17,501 nt of DNA, from the NCBI GenBank assembly GCA_903876465.1, contig CAIRAF010000111.1, positions 1-17,501 on the forward strand, given 5' to 3'. The position numbers were made by a program, and so were the translations under genes. Position 1 is the first letter of the stretch; the number at the start of each line of letters is the position of its first letter. Under the pieces are notes generated by a model, which was given only the letters and a program-made list of their open reading frames with translations, was not told where the DNA came from and made no database searches. Positions 1 through 6,566 of this stretch are shown in pieces. The DNA is from an uncultured bacterium (GTDB lineage: Bacteria > Patescibacteriota > Minisyncoccia > Phycocordibacterales > PALSA-1337).

Positions 1-126
1 GCTGAAATAGATACCTTGAAGCGCACACAGATTATGAACATCACCCTCGGTAAGTTGCAATCAAACGCCTTCCGCAAAATTGAAGGTGAAGAATTGACGG
101 GATTTTTGAGAGCGCTAGGGCTTTAG
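1..126 (+). CDS. C-terminal end of an unidentified protein (5' truncated)
   Basis: Frame 1 is open from the window edge to a TAG stop at 124-126 and encodes the last 41 residues of a protein (ending ...FLRALGL). The peptide is charged and looks helical, with no motif I recognise, so I assign no function. It is taken as real because the frame is open to the edge, its composition is protein-like, and a consensus -35 hexamer (TTGACA, 128-133) for the next gene begins right after the stop, as is usual at a gene boundary in a compact genome. An accidental open frame of this length is still possible. Confidence 0.55.
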   Translation, partial: AEIDTLKRTQIMNITLGKLQSNAFRKIEGEELTGFLRALGL

Positions 127-127
127 T

Positions 128-155
128 TTGACAATCTTTCTTATAGCGCTAGTCT
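128..155 (+). promoter_or_regulatory. Putative promoter of the 195-623 gene
   Basis: A perfect -35 hexamer TTGACA (128-133) is followed after 16 bp by a weak -10 TAGTCT (150-155). This would start transcription about 33 nt before the ATG at 195. A short purine run AAGGG (184-188) lies 6 nt before that ATG and could act as a Shine-Dalgarno, which makes this gene an exception to the leaderless pattern elsewhere in the window. The -10 is poor, so the exact start is uncertain. Confidence 0.4.
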
Positions 156-194
156 GTAGGAAGAACATACATAACCATCAACCAAGGGCTTCCT

Positions 195-623
195 ATGGAC
201 ATTGAATTGATAACGTTCGAAGAAATCCGCAGTCGGGCAGAGATTGACCTCATTGGTGGAATCGTTGAAATCCCCTGTGCAAACCAAATATTGCGCGGAA
301 CAATTGATGACATTTACTGGTGGAAACGAAATCGCCTTCGTGGTATCGAATGGGTCGATGGCACAGTTTGGGACGCTTATACTTCGTCCTGGATCCCGGT
401 GCCCAACAGTTTTCTGCAATTTGATTTCGAATCATTTGAATATTTTGCCGGACCATATCAAATGGAAAGTGGTGAGATATTCTTTATTACTCGAAACGTT
501 CTTTACACGGTCATTTTCCCTGTCGGACTGCAACCTCCTGACAAACCATACGAGTGGCGTGAATGTGCCCAATTGCACTGTCGCTTCATGGGAATCGCAG
601 CCCCATGGCGAACATCAACATAA
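195..623 (+). CDS. Hypothetical Trp-rich protein (142 aa)
   Basis: This is a complete ORF of 142 residues from ATG 195 to TAA 621-623, preceded by AAGGG six bases upstream and followed by a clear rho-independent terminator. These flanks argue that it is a genuine single-gene transcript. The protein has no signal peptide or transmembrane segment. It is rich in aromatic residues, especially Trp around residues 42-66 (YWW, GIEW, TVW, SSW), with hydrophobic and polar residues alternating in a beta-like way. I do not recognise a family. A small beta-rich soluble domain is the most that can be inferred. Overlapping ORFs in the other frames have poorer composition and no start signals. Confidence 0.6.
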   Translation: MDIELITFEEIRSRAEIDLIGGIVEIPCANQILRGTIDDIYWWKRNRLRGIEWVDGTVWDAYTSSWIPVPNSFLQFDFESFEYFAGPYQMESGEIFFITRNVLYTVIFPVGLQPPDKPYEWRECAQLHCRFMGIAAPWRTST

Positions 624-643
624 TCTTGAAGACTTTCGATACG

Positions 644-674
644 AGCGACCCGCCTTCCGCGCGTCGCTTTTTTT
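644..674 (+). terminator. Rho-independent terminator after the 195-623 gene
   Basis: The stem AGCGAC (644-649) pairs with GTCGCT (663-668). GC-rich inner bases can extend it (CGC with GCG), and a run of seven T follows (668-674). It lies 20 nt after the stop codon at 623 and just before the 3' end of the convergent ABC-F gene. Confidence 0.85.
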
Positions 675-692
675 ATTTAAAATTTTCTAGAC

Positions 693-2297
693 TTACTTCC
701 CCATCTCCAGCGTCTGATCAATCTTTATTTGCTCCACGAACTCTGGCACGTGAGAAACGAGTATAAGTGCTCCCTCATAGGCATCAAGTGCTTTTGCGAT
801 AACAGGTATATGACGAAAATTAATATGGTTTGTTGGCTCATCCATGATAAGGAGACCAGGACGTAGGAGAACCAGACGAGCAAAGGCCACCAGACCTTTT
901 TGACCTTCAGAGAGCGAACCTATACGAGTGTGGACCATTTCACCAGTGATGAGGAATGCAGCCGCTGTAGCGCGCAATTCAGTTTCGATAAAGCGACCAT
1001 CAACAGAACGAATAACCTTTTCGAGTGATTGATAGACCGTATCATTAAAATCCATCATGGAGAAATCTTGACGATAGTACCCTACGCGAACACCATCCAT
1101 TATTTTAATACCTTCAACAGGAGTCTCTGGCTTTGAGGCGGCGTAAATTTTTTCAATCAAAGTAGACTTTCCAATACCGTTTGGACCACTTATTATCATG
1201 TGATTTTTACGACGCAAAGCTATTTTAGCCGTACGCATAATTGGCTTATGTGTCTTCAGATCCAAATATGAATACTTGCTTATTGAAATAATGTCGCCAA
1301 TCAGATCTTGCTGACTTGGTATATAAAACTGCTTGATCGTTTTATCTTCTCGGCGAACATCAACTATTTCCTCTTCGAGCTCTTCAGCTTTCTCACGCAT
1401 ACGCTTGGCCACTAGACGCATCTGACCACCTTTATTGGCAAAGAGTCCAGCTTGATATTTTTTGGCATCAATTTCCTTTTGACGACGAGCATTATCCATA
1501 TTTTCTTTTTCCACGCGCGCAGTGATCTGATCCATCACATCTTTATAGTCACCCACATATTGCTCAATCTTTCTTGTGTGAATATCGAGATATAGAACGC
1601 CATGAGTAAAAGCATTTAGGAATTCTGCATCGTGAGAAATGACGAGACAGGTCTTCTTATAATTGATCAGAAATTGTGTCAGGTGTTCAATGCCGGCTTT
1701 ATCGAGGTTATTTGTTGGCTCATCAAGTAAAAGAATATCTGGATCTTGAATGAGAGCAGAAGCAAGAAGTAGTCGTGCTTGCTGACCACCAGAAAATGTT
1801 TTGACCAGTCTATCTTTAACATCGATTAAAGCAGATGAGGATGATTTGGAAGTCGCTTTTACTTTCGATGATTTGTGGACATTAAGATTTACTACTTCCA
1901 AAACTTCATCAATTTTTGGATCCAAATCATAAATCTTTTCTCCAAAACAATTTGCGAAAAATTCTCGTACTGTTAGTTCAAGGTCAGCTCGTGGAATTAC
2001 TTGTCTAGCAGTTGCAACAGTTGCCCCATTCGTAATGTGAATCATACCGGACTCTGGCTTGTATCCTTCGGTTGAATTCCCTGCATGCTCTGCCCCGAGG
2101 ATCAAACCAAAAATCGTACTCTTTCCAGCACCATTTTGACCCATCAAAGTCACTTTGGTACCACGTCGAACATTGAAGGTCACCTCGTCCAAAATAGGCT
2201 TATTGTGGCCATGTTCAAAGGACACATCCTCAAAGCGGAGGACCGTATCACCAGAGAAGGCGCCAACAGTTGAACGTGATTGGTTGTTTTTGGCCAT
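693..2297 (-). CDS. ABC-F family ATP-binding protein (ribosome-associated type)
   Basis: The 534-residue protein has two ABC ATPase domains and no membrane segments, the arrangement of ABC-F proteins. Members of this family bind the ribosomal E site and act in translation or antibiotic protection rather than transport. NBD1 has Walker A GQNGAGKST (53-61), signature SGGQQ (169-173), Walker B ILLLDEP (188-194) and H-loop SHD (221-223). A charged, coiled-coil-like linker (about 255-330) corresponds to the P-site tRNA-interaction region. NBD2 has Walker A GPNGIGKST (371-379), a variant signature LSEGQ (462-466), Walker B LLIMDEP (483-489) and SHV (515-517). A Ser/Lys-rich loop (about 143-155) interrupts NBD1, and no long C-terminal extension is present. 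The second D-loop reads NHIN instead of the usual NHLD. No Shine-Dalgarno precedes the ATG, and TACATT ends 9 nt upstream. The subfamily (EttA, Uup, ARE) cannot be assigned from this alone. Confidence 0.93.
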   Translation of the reverse strand: MAKNNQSRSTVGAFSGDTVLRFEDVSFEHGHNKPILDEVTFNVRRGTKVTLMGQNGAGKSTIFGLILGAEHAGNSTEGYKPESGMIHITNGATVATARQVIPRADLELTVREFFANCFGEKIYDLDPKIDEVLEVVNLNVHKSSKVKATSKSSSSALIDVKDRLVKTFSGGQQARLLLASALIQDPDILLLDEPTNNLDKAGIEHLTQFLINYKKTCLVISHDAEFLNAFTHGVLYLDIHTRKIEQYVGDYKDVMDQITARVEKENMDNARRQKEIDAKKYQAGLFANKGGQMRLVAKRMREKAEELEEEIVDVRREDKTIKQFYIPSQQDLIGDIISISKYSYLDLKTHKPIMRTAKIALRRKNHMIISGPNGIGKSTLIEKIYAASKPETPVEGIKIMDGVRVGYYRQDFSMMDFNDTVYQSLEKVIRSVDGRFIETELRATAAAFLITGEMVHTRIGSLSEGQKGLVAFARLVLLRPGLLIMDEPTNHINFRHIPVIAKALDAYEGALILVSHVPEFVEQIKIDQTLEMGK

Positions 2298-2306
2298 TTG
2301 ATTAAG

Positions 2307-2312
2307 AATGTA
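2307..2312 (-). promoter_or_regulatory. -10-like hexamer of the ABC-F gene (leaderless type)
   Basis: On the minus strand TACATT ends nine bases before the ABC-F start codon, with no purine-rich Shine-Dalgarno in between. The same 9-nt spacing is seen for the DoxX, winged-helix and epimerase genes. No convincing -35 lies at 17 bp. A nearby alternative is TATTGT with TAGCAA 17 bp upstream of it. Confidence 0.35.
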
Positions 2313-2361
2313 TACAATACGGCATTTCGGCCTTTATTGCTAGTATTTTGGATTAGCTTGA

Positions 2362-2390
2362 TAGACAATACATGTATATCGTGTTATATT
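2362..2390 (+). promoter_or_regulatory. Sigma70-type promoter of the 2429-2785 gene
   Basis: TAGACA (2362-2367, five of six consensus bases) and TATATT (2385-2390, five of six) are separated by exactly 17 bp, the best-matching promoter pair in the window. Transcription would begin near 2397. This lies downstream of the longest possible ATG (2372), so it argues for a later translation start. The region is shared with the divergent ABC-F gene. Confidence 0.6.
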
Positions 2391-2428
2391 CTTCAGTCGG
2401 AGTTACTACAGTTCTTCGTCAATCACCT

Positions 2429-2785
2429 ATGTGGTTGACGCAACAAATCAATACAAAAATCGAACAAATGAAGCGTATGGCACGAATGATAATCACTAAA
2501 TTAAGCGACGTCGATCCCCTAGCGGAACGGTCGCGTACAAACCCTTATTTCACTATCGGCATCACCCAATACAAGTTGATTGGCAAAATCGTGTCGAAAG
2601 ACCCCAATTCGAAAATGTGGCTTGTAAAATCTATTGGACCGGGCGGTAAACTTGAAAGAATGTCCGATAATCAAATCCTTGAAGGAATCAAGAAATACGA
2701 TGATTGCCTCTCAGTTATCGCCAGGAGCCCGGCTAAAGTTCTTCTCAAGCGTCGTCGGCAATGCTTTGCTGTTAGCACCGAATAA
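2429..2785 (+). CDS. Hypothetical basic protein (118 aa from the preferred start)
   Basis: The frame is open from 2372 and ends at TAA 2783-2785. I prefer ATG 2429 because a near-consensus promoter places the transcript start at about 2397, after the upstream ATG at 2372. If 2372 were used, the protein would be 137 residues with a hydrophobic-leaning N-terminus. The product is Lys/Arg-rich, with an N-terminal amphipathic helix (Met/Lys/Arg-rich, KIEQMKRMARMIITKL), a central possibly beta-rich part (FTIGITQYKLIGKIV) and a basic C-terminus (LLKRRRQ). There is no membrane segment and no family I recognise. A nucleic-acid-binding role would only be a guess from charge. An unusually strong terminator follows, supporting a real single-gene unit. 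Confidence 0.55.
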   Translation: MWLTQQINTKIEQMKRMARMIITKLSDVDPLAERSRTNPYFTIGITQYKLIGKIVSKDPNSKMWLVKSIGPGGKLERMSDNQILEGIKKYDDCLSVIARSPAKVLLKRRRQCFAVSTE

Positions 2786-2804
2786 TATTGCTTGGTGCAA
2801 TTTG

Positions 2805-2839
2805 CCGGATTCCACACCTGTGGGATCCGGTCTTTTTTT
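2805..2839 (+). terminator. Strong rho-independent terminator
   Basis: CCGGATTCCACA (2805-2816) pairs with TGTGGGATCCGG (2819-2830), twelve positions with one T-G wobble and an almost closed loop. Seven T follow (2833-2839). It ends the 2429-2785 transcript and isolates it from the DoxX gene. Confidence 0.92.
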
Positions 2840-2870
2840 ATTCAAACTAGCACATAGTTCTCCCCTATTT

Positions 2871-2876
2871 TATAAT
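2871..2876 (+). promoter_or_regulatory. Consensus -10 box placing the DoxX mRNA start next to its ATG
   Basis: A perfect TATAAT lies at 2871-2876, nine bases before the ATG at 2886. The expected transcript start (about 2883) leaves a leader of about three bases. No convincing -35 lies 17 bp upstream (TAGCAC), and no Shine-Dalgarno is present. Confidence 0.55.
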
Positions 2877-2885
2877 GTTACCATC

Positions 2886-3239
2886 ATGACCAAAATACAA
2901 AAAATAACTTACTACATATTAAAAATAATGTTAACCCTCGGTTTTCTAGCTTCCGGTTTTCCAAAAATTACCGGCGACCCCATGGCAGCCGCTGGTTTTG
3001 CCCAAGCTCATTTGCCGCTGTGGTTTATGTACTTTATTGGCATTGCTGAGATCCTGGGTGCTATCGGACTTTGGGTACGCAGATATTCACTCGCAACATA
3101 TGCGGCATATGGACTTTGGGTTATTTTGGCTGGTGCAGTAGTAACTACTCTTATTTTTACCACGACTCAAGTATTTGCTATCGTGCCAGTAGTATACGGA
3201 ATTATCCTTGGTATCATTTTCTGGCTTGGTAAAAAATAA
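2886..3239 (+). CDS. DoxX-like small membrane protein (117 aa)
   Basis: The 117-residue protein has four predicted transmembrane helices (about residues 5-22, 45-63, 71-92 and 95-114). Features resemble the DoxX/DoxX-like family: an early helix ending LASGFPKITG, then GIAEILGAIGLWVRR around the second helix. The family includes quinone-linked oxidoreductase subunits and many uncharacterised inner-membrane proteins, so the biochemical role here is unknown. The frame stays open upstream to 2634, but that part runs through the preceding gene's 3' end and its terminator. ATG 2886, just after a perfect -10 box, is therefore the likely start. The stop codon abuts the stop of the convergent VOC gene with no intervening base. 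Confidence 0.82.
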   Translation: MTKIQKITYYILKIMLTLGFLASGFPKITGDPMAAAGFAQAHLPLWFMYFIGIAEILGAIGLWVRRYSLATYAAYGLWVILAGAVVTTLIFTTTQVFAIVPVVYGIILGIIFWLGKK

Positions 3240-3611
3240 TTACTTCGCCTTCCTTCGGTGAATCATGATTTGGTTGCCATCAGGATCTTCAATAAGGACC
3301 ATCGTACAAACTGGGCCATCGTATGTCTCCATAAGGAACTTAACTTTCTTGTCTTTTAATTCTTTAACTCCTGCATCAAAATCACCATCAAGTTCTAGAG
3401 CAACTGTTGCACCAGTTTTACCTGGACTGAAATGAGGGGCGCCCTTCCCTATAGCCAACGTATCCGGACCAATTTCATATTCAATAAAAGCAGAATCATC
3501 ACCAATCCATTCAGAAGTCGCTTTTAAACCCAGTACTCCTTCATAGAAAGCTCGTGCCTTTGGTACATCTTTGATTGGATATGAGACAAATGAGAATGAG
3601 GTGAATTTCAT
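3240..3611 (-). CDS. VOC superfamily (glyoxalase/bleomycin-resistance-like) protein
   Basis: The 123-residue single-domain protein has the vicinal-oxygen-chelate fold pattern. The first beta-alpha unit is FVSYPIKDVPKARAFYEGVLGLK (positions 8-30, with the typical D..KA..FY...LG), and the second half ends in IEDPDGNQIMIHRR, matching the family's common DP-G--- ending. Such proteins are metal-dependent lyases, dioxygenases, isomerases or drug-binding proteins. The substrate cannot be told from sequence. Its length fits a one-module VOC protein that would dimerise. Metal ligands are only partly evident (a late His at 118 and acidic residues). The stop codon touches that of the convergent DoxX gene. 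TATTAT ends ten bases before the ATG with no Shine-Dalgarno, suggesting a leaderless message. Confidence 0.88.
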   Translation of the reverse strand: MKFTSFSFVSYPIKDVPKARAFYEGVLGLKATSEWIGDDSAFIEYEIGPDTLAIGKGAPHFSPGKTGATVALELDGDFDAGVKELKDKKVKFLMETYDGPVCTMVLIEDPDGNQIMIHRRKAK

Positions 3612-3621
3612 GGATAGGATA

Positions 3622-3627
3622 ATAATA
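3622..3627 (-). promoter_or_regulatory. -10-like hexamer of the VOC gene (leaderless type)
   Basis: On the minus strand TATTAT (plus-strand ATAATA) ends ten bases before the ATG. A second reading uses TATCCT, closer to the ATG, with TTTACT 17 bp upstream. Either places the transcript start at or within a few bases of the start codon. Confidence 0.4.
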
Positions 3628-3657
3628 TCACGACAAATAGTAAATGGAGAAATGGCT

Positions 3658-3778
3658 GGGGGGGGCGATACATTTCCCCAAAAACACTTGGACGAAAACT
3701 TTTCGTCTATCCATATTTTAAGCCGTGGACGATTTTATTTCGTCGATCACTTTTTGGGAAACCATGTCTCCCCCCCCC
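3658..3778. repeat. Nested inverted-repeat element with G/C-run ends (MITE-like or structured RNA)
   Basis: An outer imperfect inverted repeat has arms at 3658-3684 (eight G, then ACAT, then TTCCCCAAAAA) and 3751-3778 (TTTTTGGGAAA, then CATGTCT, then nine C). Inside are two hairpins built from the same pattern. The first is GACGAAAA (3691-3698) with TTTTCGTC (3700-3707). The second is GACGA (3728-3732) with TCGTC (3740-3744), extended outward by GTG (3725-3727) and CAC (3748-3750). The segments starting at 3689 and 3726 share TGGACGA....TTTCGTC as a 19-nt direct repeat spaced 37 bp apart. No coding sequence is convincing here. It could be a miniature mobile element, a REP/BIME-like unit or a structured non-coding RNA. 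No target-site duplication is obvious. Confidence 0.6.
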
Positions 3779-3887
3779 ACTATAGAACCCCCCCCATTCC
3801 ACACTTGCACCACTCCACTATTCCACAACTTATCCCCGAATTTTAATAATTTAATTACTTCAATTTTTAATATAAAATATCCAACTA
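3779..3887. other. Pyrimidine-rich intergenic stretch before the winged-helix gene
   Basis: After the nine-C run (3770-3778) comes an eight-C run (3788-3795), then a CCAC-rich stretch with two similar copies (ATTCCACACTT and ATTCCACAACTT), then an AT-rich promoter segment. TAAAAT (3873-3878) ends nine bases before the ATG at 3888 and is the probable -10 box. A candidate -35 (TTAATT, 3851-3856) lies 16 bp upstream of it but is weak. Confidence 0.4.
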
Positions 3888-4226
3888 ATGGAAGAAACAG
3901 AAAAAAATCTTAAAGCAATCAGAGAAAGTCTCGACAACCTTGACCTTTCGTCACAGGAACAAGAAATCTTTCTCTTTCTTGTCGAAATGAAATCACCTTG
4001 GCCAACAAGCGCAATTGCGCGTGAACTTGAAATATACCGCCAAACACTGTTTTCAAATTTGAAATCTATGACCGAACGTCAATTATTAACTGAAACAAGA
4101 CAAGGTAAAAATGCCTATTTTCAGACTGATTTTCACCACTTAGAAAAATACGTCAACTTGAAACTTAACACCTTGGAGTCATCACTACTTCTTCTTCGTC
4201 ATCTTCTCAAAAGTAACCAACAGTGA
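3888..4226 (+). CDS. Winged-helix (MarR/TrmB-like) transcriptional regulator
   Basis: This 112-residue soluble protein has a winged-helix domain at about residues 21-80. Helices SSQEQEIFLFLVEM and TSAIARELEI lead into the recognition helix YRQTLFSNLKSMTERQLL, followed by a beta-hairpin wing TETRQGKNAYFQTD. A C-terminal helix (about 84-108) is Leu-rich (LESSLLLLRHLL) and could dimerise. It most resembles small TrmB- or MarR-type DNA-binding regulators, but the effector and targets are unknown. No sensor domain is present. The ATG is preceded by TAAAAT with a 9-nt gap and no Shine-Dalgarno. The TGA stop lies inside the 3' end of the opposite-strand secF gene, giving a 42-bp tail-to-tail overlap. 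The upstream hairpin element might be its operator, but nothing in the sequence proves that. Confidence 0.8.
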   Translation: MEETEKNLKAIRESLDNLDLSSQEQEIFLFLVEMKSPWPTSAIARELEIYRQTLFSNLKSMTERQLLTETRQGKNAYFQTDFHHLEKYVNLKLNTLESSLLLLRHLLKSNQQ

Positions 4227-5120
4227 TGAACCGAAACAAACCGATGAGTAGGTACCAGCCAAAATACCGACAATGAGCGCCAAAGTAAAATGCTGTGTCG
4301 ATTCTCCGCCAAAGATATAAAGCGCTATCAAAGCAATCAAAACAGTAAGAGACGTATTGATCGAACGAGTAAGAGTCTGATTGACTGACTCACCTACTAC
4401 TTCACCAAACGGCTTACTTGCACTCGCATGTGATAGGTTCTCACGAACACGATCGAACACCACGATAGTATTGTGAATGGAGAAACCAAGAATAACTAGA
4501 AGCGCCGTGACAAACAAAGTATCAACTTCATAACCCAGATAATGACCAAGAATACTGAATGCACCCAGAGGAATGATGATATCGTGAACAAGTGAAGCAA
4601 TAGCGATCAAACCATATTTCCATGAAGAAACTGGCTGCGACACTTTGCGGAAAGCAAAAGTTATATACAAAACGATACCAAGAATAACTAAGATGATTGA
4701 GACGATAGCTTTTCGAAGTGATTCAGCGCCGAGAACTGGACCGATAGAATCAAAACTTTTTATAGTTGCAGAAGCTGTACCATTAACAGAAAGTGCTGTG
4801 ATAACTGAAGCCTTCTCAGCTTGGGAGACAGCTTTCATACGTACGAAGTAACCAGTGGTACCACTTGGGCGAACAGAGACTACTGGATCGATAGATGTGA
4901 GTCCTGAGATAAGTTCGTCTTGTGTTGGGACAACACTACTCATACTAGTCGTGGTTGCCAATCCAACTACAGGATGACTATCATAAGACACTTCGATAAG
5001 GGTTCCTCCAGCAAAATCAATACCAGGCTTCAGTCCCCAAATAGCGAGTGCTCCGATAGAAACAACAAGGAGAATCGTAGTGAAAGCGTATAAAATTTTT
5101 CTGTTATTGATGACCCACAT
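4185..5120 (-). CDS. secF: Protein translocase subunit SecF
   Basis: SecF works with SecD at the SecYEG channel, using the proton gradient to pull proteins across the membrane and release them. The 311-residue protein fits the family. It has an N-terminal transmembrane helix (about 8-30) followed by the family signature GIDFAGGT (33-40), a periplasmic-type P4 domain (about 41-125), IGPVLG (126-131), and five further transmembrane helices. The conserved cytoplasmic-boundary motif GFSIHNTIVVFDRVREN spans 212-228. It ends in a Lys-rich tail (KKK). The start ATG 5120 lies 15 nt after the secD stop with no recognisable Shine-Dalgarno, so it is probably co-transcribed with secD. The last 42 bp overlap the convergent winged-helix gene. 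Confidence 0.97.
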   Translation of the reverse strand: MWVINNRKILYAFTTILLVVSIGALAIWGLKPGIDFAGGTLIEVSYDSHPVVGLATTTSMSSVVPTQDELISGLTSIDPVVSVRPSGTTGYFVRMKAVSQAEKASVITALSVNGTASATIKSFDSIGPVLGAESLRKAIVSIILVILGIVLYITFAFRKVSQPVSSWKYGLIAIASLVHDIIIPLGAFSILGHYLGYEVDTLFVTALLVILGFSIHNTIVVFDRVRENLSHASASKPFGEVVGESVNQTLTRSINTSLTVLIALIALYIFGGESTQHFTLALIVGILAGTYSSVCFGSSLLVTFEKMTKKK

Positions 5121-5135
5121 ATTATTTATTTACAA

Positions 5136-6506
5136 TTAATCTTTTAATCGTGTAAAACCATTGCTGATAAGGAAAGTTGAAAGCTTAGTTGTTTTTCTTG
5201 GAGCAACTGCATAAAGGAACATACGTGAAGCGGTGATAGCCGTAAACATAGAAACTGCAACACCAATGATAAACACTAGAGCAAATCCGGTGATTACTGA
5301 TGTACTTCCAAAGAAAAAGAGAATTCCTCCAGTGATAAGACTTGAAATATTCGAGTCACGAATTGATGTCCATGCGCGAGCAAAACCTTCATGCATAGCA
5401 TCAGAAATACCACGACCACGACGGAGTTCTTCTTTCATACGCTCAAAGATGAGGATGTTAGCATCCACCGCCATACCGATAGTGATGATGAATCCAGCAA
5501 TACCAGCAGCTGAAAGAGTGACAGGTATCATTTTGAAAAGTGCCAACATGAAAGCTGTATAAACAGCGAGAGCGATAACTGCAACCAAACCTGGCAAACG
5601 ATACCAGAGTACAAGGAAGATGCTGATGATGATGAAAGCTATGATACCAGCAAATATACCTCCATTAACTGCAGCTTGACCAAGTGATGGACCAATAGTT
5701 TGCGTAGATATAAGTGAAATAGGAACTGGCAAAGCACCGAAATTGAGATCACGAACAATTGTCTGAACTTCTGGGAGTTGGAATGATCCTGTGATTTGTG
5801 CCTGTCCCCCATCGATCTCTGCTTGAACGACTGGAGCTGAGACGAGTGCACCATCAAGGAAAATACCAATGTAATTACCTATATTATTTTTTGTGATAGT
5901 ACCAAAAAGTTTTGCGCCTTCAGTTGTAAAATTGAGACCAACTTGTGGAGCATTAGTAGTCGAATTGAATTGGACTGAAGCGCGACTAACCATAGCACCA
6001 GTAAGACCAGTATCAGTGAAGAGTGCTGTGTAAGCTGCAGCTTGAGTCGTTGTTGATTCAGCAAGGATAGTTGAAGAAGCCTGAAAAGCTTTGACATCAG
6101 CAGCTGTAGCAAGACGAAAATCTAGAACAGGCGTCTTACCGATCTCTGCAGCAGCCGCATCAGCATCAGAGACTCCTGGAAGCTCGACTATGAGTTTATA
6201 TTCATTACCAGCACTAGATAGAGCACCACCGAGTTGAGTCTGGACAATAGGTTCAGAGACGCCAAGTGTATTCACGCGACGTTCAACAACATCTCGAAGA
6301 GACTGCATTGATGCTGTTATGTCTGCATTTCCCAATTTTGTAACGTCAGCAGAATAAACGAGGTGCGTACCACCAGAGAGATCAAGGCCTAGATGGAATG
6401 GGTGAAAACCGGCCCAAGAACCAGCAACCTGTGAAGCGTAAACGAAATATCCAATAAGTAGAGCGAAAATGAGGACGTAGACAGCTTTTATTCGTTGTTT
6501 GAACAT
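5136..6506 (-). CDS. secD: Protein translocase subunit SecD
   Basis: SecD is the larger partner of SecF in the SecDF accessory complex. From ATG 6506 the protein is 456 residues. It has a transmembrane helix at about 7-25, the signature GLDLSGGTHLVY (40-51), a shortened periplasmic P1 region, and RVNTLGVSEP (77-86). Next come a beta-rich head segment with IGIFLDG and VSAPVV (213-227), then FGALPVPI (256-263), IGPSLG (271-276), five more helices, and GMAVDANILIFERMKEELRRG (344-364). The frame is open to 6638, but the additional 44 codons cross the aroD terminator. ATG 6506 follows a clear promoter (TTGCAA, 17 bp, TACAAT) by only seven bases and is chosen. The P1 domain is short relative to the proteobacterial protein. 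No YajC gene lies nearby. Confidence 0.97.
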   Translation of the reverse strand: MFKQRIKAVYVLIFALLIGYFVYASQVAGSWAGFHPFHLGLDLSGGTHLVYSADVTKLGNADITASMQSLRDVVERRVNTLGVSEPIVQTQLGGALSSAGNEYKLIVELPGVSDADAAAAEIGKTPVLDFRLATAADVKAFQASSTILAESTTTQAAAYTALFTDTGLTGAMVSRASVQFNSTTNAPQVGLNFTTEGAKLFGTITKNNIGNYIGIFLDGALVSAPVVQAEIDGGQAQITGSFQLPEVQTIVRDLNFGALPVPISLISTQTIGPSLGQAAVNGGIFAGIIAFIIISIFLVLWYRLPGLVAVIALAVYTAFMLALFKMIPVTLSAAGIAGFIITIGMAVDANILIFERMKEELRRGRGISDAMHEGFARAWTSIRDSNISSLITGGILFFFGSTSVITGFALVFIIGVAVSMFTAITASRMFLYAVAPRKTTKLSTFLISNGFTRLKD

Positions 6507-6513
6507 AGGGCGT

Positions 6514-6542
6514 ATTGTATAGATTTGACGGCGATTTTGCAA
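6514..6542 (-). promoter_or_regulatory. secDF promoter giving a leaderless secD mRNA
   Basis: On the minus strand the -35 TTGCAA (6537-6542) and -10 TACAAT (6514-6519) are separated by exactly 17 bp. The -10 ends seven bases before the secD ATG, so transcription should begin at or next to the start codon. No Shine-Dalgarno is present. Confidence 0.6.
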
Positions 6543-6566
6543 GGTTTTACAGAGTTGACTAAGCAA

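Noticed and set aside
563..766. Plus-strand ORF of 67 codons over the first terminator
   Set aside because: It spans the terminator hairpin and the 3' end of the ABC-F gene in antisense, so it is a shadow.
2634..2885. Longer DoxX frame from 2634
   Set aside because: It overlaps the upstream gene in another frame and its terminator hairpin. The family-like part starts at 2886.
3571..3913. Two plus-strand ORFs in the 3571-3913 region
   Set aside because: They cross the G/C-run inverted-repeat element and have low-complexity Pro/His-rich translations and no start signal.
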